A stretch of DNA of 36,250 bases from Planctomycetales bacterium (GCA_020427145.1 JAGQOU010000235.1:1-36250), one strand, 5' to 3'; shown: positions 1 through 9,035, counted from the first letter of the stretch. The notes: generated by a model from the sequence alone, not told the origin. Made by a program: numbers and translations.

Positions 1-1050
1 ATCGCCATCATCGGCGTGTTGGTCGCGCTGCTGTTGCCCGCTGTGCAGGCCGCCCGCGAGGCGGCCCGGCGTATGCAATGCGCCAACCAAGTGAAGAACT
101 TGTCCATTGCGTGTCTCAACTACGAGAACGCGACGGGTGAAATGCCCTACGGGCGCAAGTTCAACTACTGGGACGCGTACACCTGGACGCAGCTTACCCT
201 GCCGTACATCGAACAACAGGCAATCTACGATCTCTATTGGACGCTACCCGACCCGGTTCCTGTCGCGCCGAATGGCAACACGCCGGTTTCTTCGAGCCCG
301 ATTGGCGACGACCCTCGTATGCGGCAGGCTCGGGAAGCCCAAATCCCGGTGTACTACTGTCCGAGCGATACGACGCCGATTGCCAACGAGATCGGCACCG
401 CCTCATTTGGCAACTATCGCGGTAACTATCGTGGCTGCGTTGGCGCAACGGACTTATTTGGCGGTCGGCCGCACAATTTCTATTGGGGTTCGCTGCCGTC
501 GACGATGACAGATGCAATCAATAGCGACGGCAACGCAATGATTGGCGCTTTTGGGGTGAACGTGCTAGGGCGACCACAAGTCACATCGCAATATAACGAA
601 GTTATTGTCCCGCCGAACAGACTGAGACAATTCACTGACGGCACTTCCGGCACGCTCCTTATTTCCGAGGGGGTGGCTCCGCGTACGCAGGGTTGGGGCG
701 GACCTCTCAGCGCAATGATTTACGGCAATATGGGCGGGGCTCTCTTTTCCGCCATCGACAGTCCGAACTCCTCAAATGCCGACTTTATCATCGGACCGTG
801 TCCTTCTGATGTTGGCGACGAGGAGTATCCGCTTAACAATCAATGTGTTGCGTTTCGCGGCACTGGTGCTGCAACTGGTCAGTCTGGGCCTAGTGGCCAG
901 CAGGCGGTCGCGCTCGCACGAAGCCTTCATCCCGGGGGCGTCAATGCATCGCGAGCGGACGGTTCGGTTCATTTTGATACCGACTCGGTTGACACCGCCG
1001 TTTGGCGGGCACTGGGTACTCGAACTTTCGGTGAGACGATCGCCGAATAG
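1..1050 (+). CDS. DUF1559 pseudopilin-like protein, 5' end outside window
   Basis: The reading frame is open from base 1 and ends at TAG 1048-1050. Its first residues, IAIIGVLVALLLPAVQAARE, are the end of the type IV pilin-like N-terminal helix that in this family normally follows FTLVELLVV, so roughly 25-35 residues lie upstream. The GTG at 16 is inside the helix and is not the start. The C-terminus carries the usual LHPGGVNASRADGSVHFD block (family pattern H-P-G-G-x-N-x3-DGS). DUF1559 proteins are very numerous in planctomycetes. They are thought to be membrane-anchored or exported through a pseudopilin-type leader, but their role is not established. A small lipoprotein gene follows 58 bases downstream on the same strand, a common pairing in this phylum. 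The family call is secure; the function is unknown. Confidence 0.93.
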   Translation: MAIIGVLVALLLPAVQAAREAARRMQCANQVKNLSIACLNYENATGEMPYGRKFNYWDAYTWTQLTLPYIEQQAIYDLYWTLPDPVPVAPNGNTPVSSSPIGDDPRMRQAREAQIPVYYCPSDTTPIANEIGTASFGNYRGNYRGCVGATDLFGGRPHNFYWGSLPSTMTDAINSDGNAMIGAFGVNVLGRPQVTSQYNEVIVPPNRLRQFTDGTSGTLLISEGVAPRTQGWGGPLSAMIYGNMGGALFSAIDSPNSSNADFIIGPCPSDVGDEEYPLNNQCVAFRGTGAATGQSGPSGQQAVALARSLHPGGVNASRADGSVHFDTDSVDTAVWRALGTRTFGETIAE

Positions 1051-1108
1051 GCGGGGCCAATCCGTTGGACTGTTTCTCTCAATGCCAAGTCAAAGGAACT
1101 CTCACGGC

Positions 1109-1537
1109 ATGGTACTGATTAAGAACGCTTGGTTCGTCGCCGCGGCCTGCGTGCTGCTTGCCGGTTGCGAGCAGACGACCACCGTCTCGGGTACGGCGAC
1201 GTACAACGGCACGCCGATCGAGTCCGGGGCGATCATGTTCAGTCCAGTGGACGACACAGGACGTAATTTTGGCGCGAGGATCAAGGACGGGAGTTTCGCA
1301 ATCGAGGAGGCCTCTCCCGGAACGGTAAAGGTCATTGTCACGGGGCAACGAAAGATCGATTTTCTCGGGACGAGTTCCGCCGACGCATATGCGAAAGGCG
1401 GCAAGAAGCAGTCTACCGTTCGCCCCGGCGAAGATGCTGACTACATTCCTCTCGACGCCGAAGGCAACGGGCAAGAAGTCGAGATTAAGCCGGGCGACCA
1501 AACACTGGAATTCGCGATCAAAGGTCCCCCTGCGTGA
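1109..1537 (+). CDS. Small lipoprotein with regulatory-like beta domain
   Basis: This 142-residue protein begins with a lipoprotein signal peptide. A Lys5 n-region is followed by a hydrophobic stretch ending in the lipobox LLAGC, with Cys20 as the lipidation site. The mature part starts with VSGTATYNGTPIESGAIMFSP and continues through KDGSFAIEEASPGTVKVIV. That pattern resembles the carboxypeptidase-regulatory/transthyretin-like domains of planctomycete lipoproteins that accompany DUF1559 genes. I chose ATG 1109 because AAGGA lies at 1093-1097. The in-frame ATG at 1082 has no ribosome site and would put a polar stretch before the signal peptide. It is probably co-transcribed with the DUF1559 gene. 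Its role is unknown, perhaps a surface partner of the pseudopilin-like protein (inference). Confidence 0.85.
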   Translation: MVLIKNAWFVAAACVLLAGCEQTTTVSGTATYNGTPIESGAIMFSPVDDTGRNFGARIKDGSFAIEEASPGTVKVIVTGQRKIDFLGTSSADAYAKGGKKQSTVRPGEDADYIPLDAEGNGQEVEIKPGDQTLEFAIKGPPA

Positions 1538-2055
1538 GAATTGGCGGCGAAAGTTCGGGGCTCTTCTTCTATACATGACTTGCCTAAGTGCTGTTTTCAC
1601 TCGCCAATTTGTGGGCGGGAGAGGTCTGCAACCCTGGACGTAGAGATCCAAACTGATTGGCCCGGTCGCCAGCCAAGCAGCCGGGAGCCGACGTGAAATC
1701 TGCCAGCTGCACGGGCTGGACGAACGCGATTCGCGGTGCGCTCGGCGCGCAGAGCCGAGCCTCGGCGTAGCGAGCATCAGCGGTTGCATGGTCGGTCGCG
1801 GACGGCGCAGATCGTCTCCCTCAGATTGCCGCGCTTGATAGTGCTTCGATTTCAGGCGATCGCCGATCGCCGAGCCCCACCCTAGTGAGCACGCCTGTCG
1901 TTCGGTTCGTGTTTTTGTCTAGTCGAGTGGGCAAGCTGCCGTGCCGGCGAGCCAATGGCGCGAGCCGCGGGTTTCTCACGTGACGACCGACGCCAAAGCG
2001 TACGGGCCCACTTCAGGCTTCCGCATTGACGAAGCCGCGAACCGAGCGGTTTCGC
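1538..2055. other. Intergenic stretch between convergent genes
   Basis: No convincing gene is visible in these 518 bases between the lipoprotein gene (+) and the protease gene (-). GCTCGGC (1740-1746), GCCGAGC (1754-1760) and CTCGGC (1761-1766) can pair in two alternative hairpins, but no T-run follows on either strand. GGCGATCGCC at 1857-1866 is an isolated palindrome. I cannot identify the terminators of the two flanking genes. Confidence 0.5.
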
Positions 2056-3549
2056 TTAACCGCGTCGGCGGCGAATCACCGCCGCCATGAGCGTTGCCAC
2101 GCCTGCCAGCAGCAGCGTGGCCGGTTCCGGCACGGCGGTCAGTGCGGCGAACGACCCGGCCCCATTGGCCAATTCGTAAGCTGTCTTGAAGAACTTGAAG
2201 TCGGCGTAGTCGTTGTCGCCGTCCAGGTCGAGGTCGCCCAGTTTGAAGGCGTCGAAGCCGGTGGTTTCTGGAAAGGTCGTCGATGCATTCGCCACAAACA
2301 GCGCCCAATCGTCAGCGGTCGCGACGCCGTCGAAGTTGAGGTCGGCCGACGTGCCGGCCGACGGCAGGCGGTCGTCCAGCAGCAAATCGATGCGATAGAA
2401 CTGGTTCAGGTCCTGCTTGCCGCGAACGCGAAAGTAGTAGTCGCCCGCGCCGCTGAGATACTGCGAGTTGATGAGTTCCGCGGCTCCCAGGGCGCCTGAA
2501 TCGGACGTAGTCAAAAGTTCCAGCGACGGCGTGGCGGAAAACAGCTGCAGCACCAGATCGTTCTGGGCCGCCGCGTTAAACACGCCCTGCTGGACGGTCT
2601 CGTAAGTGGGGCCAATCGGCGTCACTTTGAGCTTGGCGAACGTTTGACCGGTCACGGAAAACTTGAACCAGTCGGCGTCGTTGCGTCCGTCGATGCCCAG
2701 CCAATCGTCGTCGAACTGGTTGACGACTGAATCGGACGCGTCCAGGCCCATGGCAGTGCGTCCGGTGGTCGTGAAGTCGCCGAGCGACGTGGCCGTTGTA
2801 TATGTGTTGTTGCCGCTGCCGCGTTCCTGGGGGTCGCCGTATTGCCGGTTCAGCGCATAGACGTCGTCGAACTGCAGCCCCCAGATATCGGTCCGCAGCC
2901 CGCCTTCCATGACCGCCTTGGCCGATCCGTTGACAAACTGGGCGTGCCCCAGGCCCACTCCGTGACCCGTTTCGTGGATCACCAGATTGCGCAGCCCCGG
3001 TTCGCTGGCAAAGTAGAATCCGACCGAGCCGTCGTTTTCGCGGGTCGTGTCGATCCGCATGTCGCCGCCGTCGGGGTAAGTGTTGTCAGCCAACGCGCCG
3101 CCTGGCGTGCCGTCGAGGTTTTCTCCTCCGATGCGGATATCGCCGAATTGCCCCGTGCTGACGCCCGCGGCATTCTGCTCCGGCACATACGTCATCGCGA
3201 TGCTCGACACCCGCGAATACTGCGCGTAGGCGTTGCTGATGACGTCGAACCACGGCCGATTGGTGAAGTCGGCCGTTCGCTGCGCCGCGGCCACGTTCCA
3301 ACCGTCGTCGAGAAATTGAATGAGATTGCTGTTGGCAGAGCGGTCGTAGCTGTGCCCGTCGGGGACGATGCTCCACCGCAGGGTGACCGGATCGCCGCGT
3401 TGCAGCCCGCTGCCGTCGATCTGGGTGGACGACCACCGCCCGCCGATATCAAAACCAGGCGCCGTCGACGCCGGGTTGACCAAGACAAAGAATGTCAGTG
3501 CGCAGCACAAATGCTGCACCCGCGTACGAGCCCGCGTCGGGATATTCAC
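2056..3549 (-). CDS. Secreted metzincin-like metalloprotease with dockerin-like repeats and PEP-CTERM tail
   Basis: This 497-residue exported protein has a signal peptide at about residues 1-30 (hydrophobic ALTFFVLVNPASTA). The zinc motif HETGHGVGLGH lies at 192-202, with ligands His192, His196 and His202 and general base Glu193. VMEGG near 213 is a possible Met-turn, so the catalytic part is matrixin/metzincin-like. Residues 250-395 look like a pre-peptidase C-terminal beta domain. Two Ca-binding dockerin-like loops, DLNFDGVATADDW (403-415) and DLDLDGDNDYADF (439-451), follow. The end is a classical PEP-CTERM sorting signal: VPEPATLLL, a hydrophobic helix and RRRRG. It is therefore probably processed by an exosortase-type system for surface release. 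The start is GTG 3549; no strong ribosome site was seen. The substrate is unknown. Confidence 0.88.
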   Translation of the reverse strand: MNIPTRARTRVQHLCCALTFFVLVNPASTAPGFDIGGRWSSTQIDGSGLQRGDPVTLRWSIVPDGHSYDRSANSNLIQFLDDGWNVAAAQRTADFTNRPWFDVISNAYAQYSRVSSIAMTYVPEQNAAGVSTGQFGDIRIGGENLDGTPGGALADNTYPDGGDMRIDTTRENDGSVGFYFASEPGLRNLVIHETGHGVGLGHAQFVNGSAKAVMEGGLRTDIWGLQFDDVYALNRQYGDPQERGSGNNTYTTATSLGDFTTTGRTAMGLDASDSVVNQFDDDWLGIDGRNDADWFKFSVTGQTFAKLKVTPIGPTYETVQQGVFNAAAQNDLVLQLFSATPSLELLTTSDSGALGAAELINSQYLSGAGDYYFRVRGKQDLNQFYRIDLLLDDRLPSAGTSADLNFDGVATADDWALFVANASTTFPETTGFDAFKLGDLDLDGDNDYADFKFFKTAYELANGAGSFAALTAVPEPATLLLAGVATLMAAVIRRRRG

Positions 3550-3792
3550 GATCCGCCCATATCACTGTTCGCGTAGAATAGATGCCTCTCAACTGTCCAC
3601 TGTAGTCTTCCCCCCCGCAGCGTCAACATCGCGACAAAGGGTCTCAAACAATCTGCGAGATATCGGCGGCAGCATGGCGGTCGCAGATCGGGCGGCAGGG
3701 GACCGCAGGCGAAGCGGGTGACAGCAGCGGGCGGCCCTGTTTGCCGACCGAGACGAGCATGTCACGCGGCGTCGGAGCTGCGTCGTTGCGGG

Positions 3793-4560
3793 TCATTGGC
3801 GCTCGGCGCTGCGATCGATTTGTTGCAGCGCGGCGATCGCCGCCGCGACCGCTGCGCCGTCAATCGTGCGGAAACTGGCGCCGCTCAGGAATCGACGATC
3901 GACCAATTCCACGCCCTCGCGCCCCGCCAGCGAGCCATCGTCTCCCCGCGTCGCGGCGCCCATGTGAACGCCGCGACACCGGGTCTGCTGCACAATGCGG
4001 GCCACGTTGCCGGCATGGATGCCGCCGCCCGGCAGGATTTCGATCCGCCCCTGCGCGTGCTCGATCAGCGTTTGCAAGACGCCGCAGCCCGCGGCCGCGT
4101 TCGGCTGGCCGCCGCTGGTGAGCACCCGCGTCACGCCGGCTTCAATCACAGCGTCGAGTCCTCGCCGGCAATCGGCGACAAAGTCGGACGCCCGGTGGAA
4201 CACCGTGTCGCGCGTCCCGGCGGCTGCGACCAATTCGCGGCAGCGCGGCACGTCCACCTCGCCGTGGGCGTCGAGCACGCCGAAGACAACGCCCGCGGCG
4301 CCCAGCGCGACGAAGCGGGTCACGTCGCGCAACATGGCGTCGAACTCGTCGCGGTCGTAGCGAAAACCGCCAGCCCGCGGGCGGACCATGACGACCACGG
4401 GCGCGAGGCCCGCTTCGACGGCCAGCTCGACAAGCCCCGCCGAAGGCGTGACGCCACCCAGTTCGAGCCCGCCGCACAGCTCGACGCGATCGGCTCCCGC
4501 TTCGACCGCGGCGCGGATGTCCTGCATCGAACCGACGCAAACTTCCACGAGCGTCTTCAT
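3793..4560 (-). CDS. cutC: CutC family protein
   Basis: This 255-residue TIM-barrel protein of the CutC family has the typical opening KTLVEVCVGSMQDIRAAVEAGADRVELC. It is followed by GGVTPSAG, VVVMVRPRAGGFRYD, TVFHRASDF, RVLTSGGQ and IEILPGGGI, all family landmarks, and the length is normal. CutC was first linked to copper homeostasis, but its biochemical activity remains debated. I chose ATG 4558-4560 because family members begin at this point. An upstream in-frame start near 4602 would add an unrelated polar leader. It is divergent from the symporter gene, with a 267-base gap holding a candidate promoter. There is no copper ATPase or metallochaperone next to it, so neighbours give no support for a copper role. 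Confidence 0.93.
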   Translation of the reverse strand: MKTLVEVCVGSMQDIRAAVEAGADRVELCGGLELGGVTPSAGLVELAVEAGLAPVVVMVRPRAGGFRYDRDEFDAMLRDVTRFVALGAAGVVFGVLDAHGEVDVPRCRELVAAAGTRDTVFHRASDFVADCRRGLDAVIEAGVTRVLTSGGQPNAAAGCGVLQTLIEHAQGRIEILPGGGIHAGNVARIVQQTRCRGVHMGAATRGDDGSLAGREGVELVDRRFLSGASFRTIDGAAVAAAIAALQQIDRSAERQ

Positions 4561-4670
4561 GGGCAATCTCGTTGAGAATTCCGTCGCGGGATCTTTCCGC
4601 AAAGATTGCCCAGCGGCGGCGCGGGCGAACAGAAAACAGCCGTGATTTCCCCAGCATTTTGGCGGCCGTC

Positions 4671-4699
4671 ATCTTGCGTCCGCGAGCGCACCAAGTCAA
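4671..4699 (-). promoter_or_regulatory. Candidate sigma-70 promoter for cutC
   Basis: Read on the minus strand, TTGACT (complement of 4694-4699, 5 of 6 to consensus) is separated by 17 bases from CAAGAT (complement of 4671-4676, 3 of 6). This would start transcription near 4664, about 100 bases before the cutC ATG. The -10 match is poor, so the call is tentative. Confidence 0.3.
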
Positions 4700-4827
4700 G
4701 GATAGTACCGTCGACTCTCCGACGCTGTCTTGCGCGCTGGCGAAGGCCCGCCAATTGCGCGCCGCGCCCCGTCCGCCGCCGCCACTGCCGCCGCACGCGA
4801 TCGTGCATAACGAGACCGCGCCCGTCC

Positions 4828-6585
4828 ATGACTCTTAGCTTTCTCGACTGGTCCGTCATCGGTTCGTACTTCGCGATCACGCTGGCTGTGTCGCTGCACT
4901 TCTCGCGGCGCGCGAAGACGAGTACGAGCGAGTTCTTTCTCTCGGGGCGCAACGCCCCCTGGTGGCTTGCTGGCACGTCGATGGTTGCCACGACCTTCGC
5001 CGCCGACACGCCTCTGCTGGTCACAGGCCTGGTGGCCAAGAACGGTATCGCCGGCAACTGGCTGTGGTGGTGCATGGTGATGAGCGGCATCATGACCGTA
5101 TTCTTCTACGCCCGGATGTGGCGCCGCGCCGGCGTGCTGACCGACGTCGAATTCGCCGAGCTGCGGTATTCCGGCAAGCCGGCGGCGTTCCTGCGCGGCT
5201 TTCGCGCGCTGTACCTTGGCGTGCCGGTCAACTGCATCATCCTCGGGTGGGTCAACCTGGCGATGCTGAAGATCCTGACGACGTCGTTGGATGTCGGCGA
5301 GACGACCGCCACGGCGATCCTGGCGGGGATTCTCTTGCTCACCGCGTTCTACACAACGCTCGCCGGACTTTGGGGCGTGTATGTCACCGACATGCTGCAA
5401 TTCACGCTGCAAATGAGCATGGCCGTGGTCCTCGCGTACTTCGCGGTTCAGGCGGCGGGCGGCATGGATCAGCTGGCCGCCGAGGTTCAGGCGGCCGACG
5501 GACAATCCGCCTCGCGGCTGGATTTCCTGCCGCCGCTCGACTCGCCGTGGATGCCGGCGATCACTTTCTGCACCTACTTGGGCGTCGTTTGGTGGTCGAG
5601 CTGGTACCCGGGCGCCGAACCTGGCGGCGGCGGGTACGTGGCGCAGCGAATCTTCTCGGCTCGCAACGAACGTCATGGCGTGCTCGCCACGCTGTGGTTC
5701 AACGTAGCCCACTACGCGCTGCGGCCCTGGCCGTGGATCGTGACCGCCCTGGCGACGCTGGTGCTGTATCCCGAGTTGAAGGATAAGGAATCCGGCTATG
5801 TGCTGGCGCTGATGGACCCGCGCATCCTGCCGCCTGCGCTGCGCGGGTTCATGCTTGCGGGTTTTGCGGCGGCGTATATGTCGACGATCTCCACGCAGTT
5901 GAATTGGGGAGCATCGTACGTCGTCAACGACTTCTATCGCCGGTTCATGGCCCCGACCGCGACCGAGCAGCACTACGTTGTCATATCACAAGTCACGACC
6001 GTTTTGCTGATGCTACTGTCGTTGCTGGTAATGACGGTGCTGCCTAGCATCGAGGGGGCCTGGAAATTGCTGTTGGCCACTGGGGCCGGCACCGGCGGCG
6101 TGTACCTGCTGCGATGGTATTGGTGGCGGATCAACGCGTGGTCGGAAGTGAGCGCTTTGGTCGTGGCCGCCGCCGCGTCAATCGTCCTGCAAGCGCCTTG
6201 GGGCGCCGGTTGGAGCAGCGACGAGCCCCGCGAATTTGCGTACCTGATGCTCACGACGACGGCCATCGCGACCGCCGCGTGGATGGCCGTCACGCTGCTG
6301 ACGCCCGTCGAACCGGAAGGCAAGCTTGTCGACTTCTACCGCCGCGTCCGGCCCATTGGCCCCGGCTGGTCGCGCATCGCAAAACTGGCCGACGCGCCGC
6401 CGCCGGGCGACGAAACGCTCGGCGGCCACTTCGTGAATTGGCTACTCGGCTGCACGCTCATCTACACGGCACTGTTCGGGATTGGCCACCTTGTCTTCGG
6501 CCGCTACGAGATTGCGACGGGGCTGTTCGCAACGGCCGGCGTGGCCGCGGCGTTCATCTCGCGCAATCTCGTCTCCGCCCGCTGA
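4828..6585 (+). CDS. Sodium:solute symporter (SSS family)
   Basis: This 585-residue polytopic membrane protein has about 13-15 predicted hydrophobic helices. The N-terminus LDWSVIGSYFAITL, followed by FFLSGRNAPWWLAGTSM, FAADTPL and GNWLWW, is characteristic of the SSS family. Members use the sodium gradient to import sugars, sialic acids, amino acids or related solutes; the substrate here cannot be read from sequence. ATG 4828 places the first helix at residues 5-25. An upstream in-frame extension back to 4606 is Arg/Pro-rich and non-membrane, so I reject it. The ribosome site is weak. A secreted GH43 glycosidase gene follows 333 bases downstream on the same strand. That makes uptake of a released pentose or oligosaccharide plausible, but this is inference. 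Confidence 0.93.
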   Translation: MTLSFLDWSVIGSYFAITLAVSLHFSRRAKTSTSEFFLSGRNAPWWLAGTSMVATTFAADTPLLVTGLVAKNGIAGNWLWWCMVMSGIMTVFFYARMWRRAGVLTDVEFAELRYSGKPAAFLRGFRALYLGVPVNCIILGWVNLAMLKILTTSLDVGETTATAILAGILLLTAFYTTLAGLWGVYVTDMLQFTLQMSMAVVLAYFAVQAAGGMDQLAAEVQAADGQSASRLDFLPPLDSPWMPAITFCTYLGVVWWSSWYPGAEPGGGGYVAQRIFSARNERHGVLATLWFNVAHYALRPWPWIVTALATLVLYPELKDKESGYVLALMDPRILPPALRGFMLAGFAAAYMSTISTQLNWGASYVVNDFYRRFMAPTATEQHYVVISQVTTVLLMLLSLLVMTVLPSIEGAWKLLLATGAGTGGVYLLRWYWWRINAWSEVSALVVAAAASIVLQAPWGAGWSSDEPREFAYLMLTTTAIATAAWMAVTLLTPVEPEGKLVDFYRRVRPIGPGWSRIAKLADAPPPGDETLGGHFVNWLLGCTLIYTALFGIGHLVFGRYEIATGLFATAGVAAAFISRNLVSAR

Positions 6586-6918
6586 ACAGACAGGCGCCCC
6601 GCCGTTGCGCACTCATGAGGGCTCTACCTGCCCAACTCCACTTCCGAAAAGAGGGAGCCGGAGACTGGCGAATCGCGGCCGACGGGCGTACGGTATGGGG
6701 GGACGTACTCGACAAACGTGAACCGAGATTCGCGGATTAGGCATTGTCCCAAGCGAGAGTGCGAGGTTCTGGCGAGCCGCAAACGAGACGGACTCTCGGG
6801 CGCAGCGGAGCTTCACATTCCCGTGGCGCGGTTCGGTCGCATGGCCTGTTCAACTCGCGCGAGATCGTTGCCGGCCATGGGAACGAGCCCAACGCACTTT
6901 TCACTCAATAGATGTCGC
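6586..6918. other. Intergenic stretch before the GH43 gene
   Basis: No convincing gene, RNA or clear promoter is visible in these 333 bases. An open frame continuous with the GH43 gene starts at 6718. Its translation before 6919 is Arg/Cys-rich, lacks a signal peptide, and is best regarded as untranslated leader. Confidence 0.45.
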
Positions 6919-8583
6919 ATGCACCGCTTTGCCACAATCGTCCTCGTCTCGGCGTTTTGCCTCATGCAGTCGCTTGCGACCGTGGCTGGCGAGATCGAAA
7001 CCGCGTCAGCGCAGCCTCCTTGGCTGCCAGACAACGGTGACGGGACCTATGCGAACCCCGTCCTGTATGCCGACTACAGCGATCCCGATGTTGTCGCCGC
7101 TGACGGTCGGTATTATCTCACCGCGTCGTCCTTCAATTGCGTTCCCGGCCTGCCGATTCTCGAATCGGAAGACCTCGTCAATTGGCAAATCGTTAATCAC
7201 GCTCTGCCGCGACTCGACGACGAAGCTTTCGACGCGCCGCAGCACGGCAAAGGCGTGTGGGCTCCTTCGATCCGCTTCCATGACGGCTGGTTTTACATCT
7301 ACTGGGGCGACCCCGACCGCGGAATCTACATGGTCCGCACGCAGGATCCGCGCGGCCCGTGGTCTGCGCCAACACTCGTGAAGAAGGCGCATGGCAATAT
7401 CGATCCTTGTCCGCTGTGGGATGACGACGGCCGCGTGTACATGGTCCATGCGTTTGCCCATTCGCGGGCTGGCGTGAATAGCCTGCTGACCGTGGTGGAA
7501 CTCTCGCCCGACGGGTCGAAGGCGATCGACAAAGGCTGGATCGTTTTCGACGGTCATGCGGACCATCCAACGATCGAGGGGCCGAAGTTCTACAAACGCA
7601 ACGGCTACTACTACATCTTTGCGCCCGCGGGCGGCGTGGCGACGGGGTGGCAGCTTGTGCTGCGGTCGCGCGATGTGCGAGGCCCCTATGAAGTCCGGAA
7701 AGTGCTCGCCCAGGGCGAGACGGAGATCAACGGCCCGCACCAGGGCGGCTGGGTCGACGCGCCGGACGGGTCCAGTTGGTTCCTGCACTTCCAGGACGCC
7801 GGCCCCTACGGGCGCATCGTCCATCTGCAGCCCATGCGGTGGGTCGACGATTGGCCGGTCATGGGCGAGGACCCCGATGGCGACGGCGTGGGTCAGCCCG
7901 TCGCAGTTCTTGCCAAGCCGGCCACGGCGAAATCGGTGCAGGCGTGTGCGCCCGCTGTCAGTGACGACTTCACCGGCTCGCAGCTCGGCTTGCAGTGGCA
8001 GTGGCACGCCAACCCGCAAGGCGATTGGGCGACGCTGGCGACACGCCCCGGCTGGCTCCGAATGACGGCCGCGCGGCAGCCAGTTGGATTTCGGAATCTT
8101 TGGGACGCTCCTTACCTGCTGCTGCAGAAATTTCCGGCGCGGGAGTTCGTCGCGTCCTGCTCGCTCGACGGTCGCGGGCTGCAAGTCGGAGAGACGGCAG
8201 GCCTGCTCGTGATGGGGCAGGACTACGCTTATCTCGGATTGCATCGAAGCTCCGACGGATTGACAATCGTCCGCCGTACGTGCCGGAACGCGGAATCCGG
8301 CAGCGGCGAAACGACGGACGCCGTCGTGTCGGCCGCCGCCGAACTTCTGGAATGCCGCGCCGAGGTCGCCGCCGACGCCCAGTGCCGCTTCAGCTACCGC
8401 GTCGCCAAGGGCGAGTGGCAGCCACTTGGCCCGGTGTTTCCGGCCCGCGAAGGCAAATGGATCGGCGCCAAGGTGGGTCTATTTTGTCAAGGGACTGCGG
8501 GCCCCGTCGGTCACGTCGACGTCGATCAATTTCTCATCGAGCGAATGTGCAGCGAATCCGCCCCTGCGCAGGTTCGAAACTGA
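6919..8583 (+). CDS. Secreted glycoside hydrolase family 43 (beta-xylosidase/arabinofuranosidase-like)
   Basis: This 554-residue protein has a signal peptide at about 1-23 (FATIVLVSAFCLMQSLATVAG). The N-terminal five-bladed propeller carries the three GH43 acidic residues. They are Asp55 in YSDPDV (base), Asp162 in NIDPCPLWDDDG (pKa modulator) and Glu220 in TIEGPKFYK (acid). SFNCVPGLPILESEDLVNW is the usual strand after the base. The C-terminal part from about 345 (SDDFTGSQLGLQWQWHANP onward) matches the concanavalin-like beta-xylosidase C2 domain. Such enzymes cleave xylose or arabinose from plant-type or algal polysaccharides outside the cytoplasm. The start at ATG 6919 is fixed by the signal peptide. 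The symporter upstream may take up products (inference). Subfamily and exact substrate are not resolved. Confidence 0.93.
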   Translation: MHRFATIVLVSAFCLMQSLATVAGEIETASAQPPWLPDNGDGTYANPVLYADYSDPDVVAADGRYYLTASSFNCVPGLPILESEDLVNWQIVNHALPRLDDEAFDAPQHGKGVWAPSIRFHDGWFYIYWGDPDRGIYMVRTQDPRGPWSAPTLVKKAHGNIDPCPLWDDDGRVYMVHAFAHSRAGVNSLLTVVELSPDGSKAIDKGWIVFDGHADHPTIEGPKFYKRNGYYYIFAPAGGVATGWQLVLRSRDVRGPYEVRKVLAQGETEINGPHQGGWVDAPDGSSWFLHFQDAGPYGRIVHLQPMRWVDDWPVMGEDPDGDGVGQPVAVLAKPATAKSVQACAPAVSDDFTGSQLGLQWQWHANPQGDWATLATRPGWLRMTAARQPVGFRNLWDAPYLLLQKFPAREFVASCSLDGRGLQVGETAGLLVMGQDYAYLGLHRSSDGLTIVRRTCRNAESGSGETTDAVVSAAAELLECRAEVAADAQCRFSYRVAKGEWQPLGPVFPAREGKWIGAKVGLFCQGTAGPVGHVDVDQFLIERMCSESAPAQVRN

Positions 8584-8699
8584 ATCAATTCGACGTGACC
8601 TGCGCGATCCGAGGGGACAGCAGCGATGAGGATGTTCCCAATCGCATTCGGAGTCATTCGAGGCGCCCCATGCCGCTGGCGTGGCAATGGCCGACGTCG

Positions 8700-9035
8700 T
8701 CATGTTGTCGCTGCGCCTGATTTGAGCAAGACCAGCAGCATGACCACGGAAGACTTCGCCACAATGCTGTGAGTGAGCCCCGCGGCCATATGGATCCAGT
8801 CGCCAGCATTGGCTGAGACGCAATCGTTTCCCAATCCGACCTCGGCCTTGCCTTCGAGGAATTGCAAAATGGCGGGCATCGACGCCGTGTGTTCGGAAAG
8901 TTCCTGACCGGCGGCGAATCCGAAGAGCACGACCTTCACGTTGTTGTCTTGAAACAGCGTGCGGCTGAGAGTCCCGTCTTCGGGGACTTCAATCTGATGT
9001 GCCAGGTCGGTTATGAACTTGTATGGCGTTGTCAT
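8700..9035 (-). CDS. Small cupin protein in the nitric oxide locus
   Basis: This 111-residue single-domain cupin has strands around VVLFGFAAGQELSEHTASMPAILQFLEGKAEV and DWIHMAAGLTHSIVA. Candidate metal ligands are His49, His82 and His89. The first motif has one His where many cupins have HxH, so metal binding may be altered. A good ribosome site (AGGAG, complement of 9044-9048) lies 8 bases before ATG 9035. It is 52 bases downstream of the Rrf2 gene on the same strand and is probably in its operon. It is therefore probably under the same control as NO reductase. Its function is unknown; a role in NO or metal-linked stress is inferred from position only. Confidence 0.85.
   Translation of the reverse strand: MTTPYKFITDLAHQIEVPEDGTLSRTLFQDNNVKVVLFGFAAGQELSEHTASMPAILQFLEGKAEVGLGNDCVSANAGDWIHMAAGLTHSIVAKSSVVMLLVLLKSGAATT

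Noticed and set aside
1857..1866. GGCGATCGCC palindrome, like cyanobacterial HIP1
   Set aside because: HIP1 is meaningful only when very abundant; I noted this single case in a gap, and the base composition makes it likely by chance.
2046..2063. GCGGTT-N6-AACCGC hairpin across the metalloprotease stop codon
   Set aside because: Six-base stem without T-run and overlapping coding sequence; too weak to call a terminator.
4966..4983. TGGCACG inside the symporter gene as a sigma-54 site
   Set aside because: The GC of the -12 element is not at the required 10-base distance, and the site lies within coding sequence.
4696..5973. Long minus-strand frame inside the symporter gene
   Set aside because: Arg/His-rich composition without any fold or start signal; the symporter on the plus strand explains the region.
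7006..8244. 412-codon minus-strand frame opposite GH43
   Set aside because: No recognisable domain; a shadow of the GH43 gene, whose catalytic residues are all in place.
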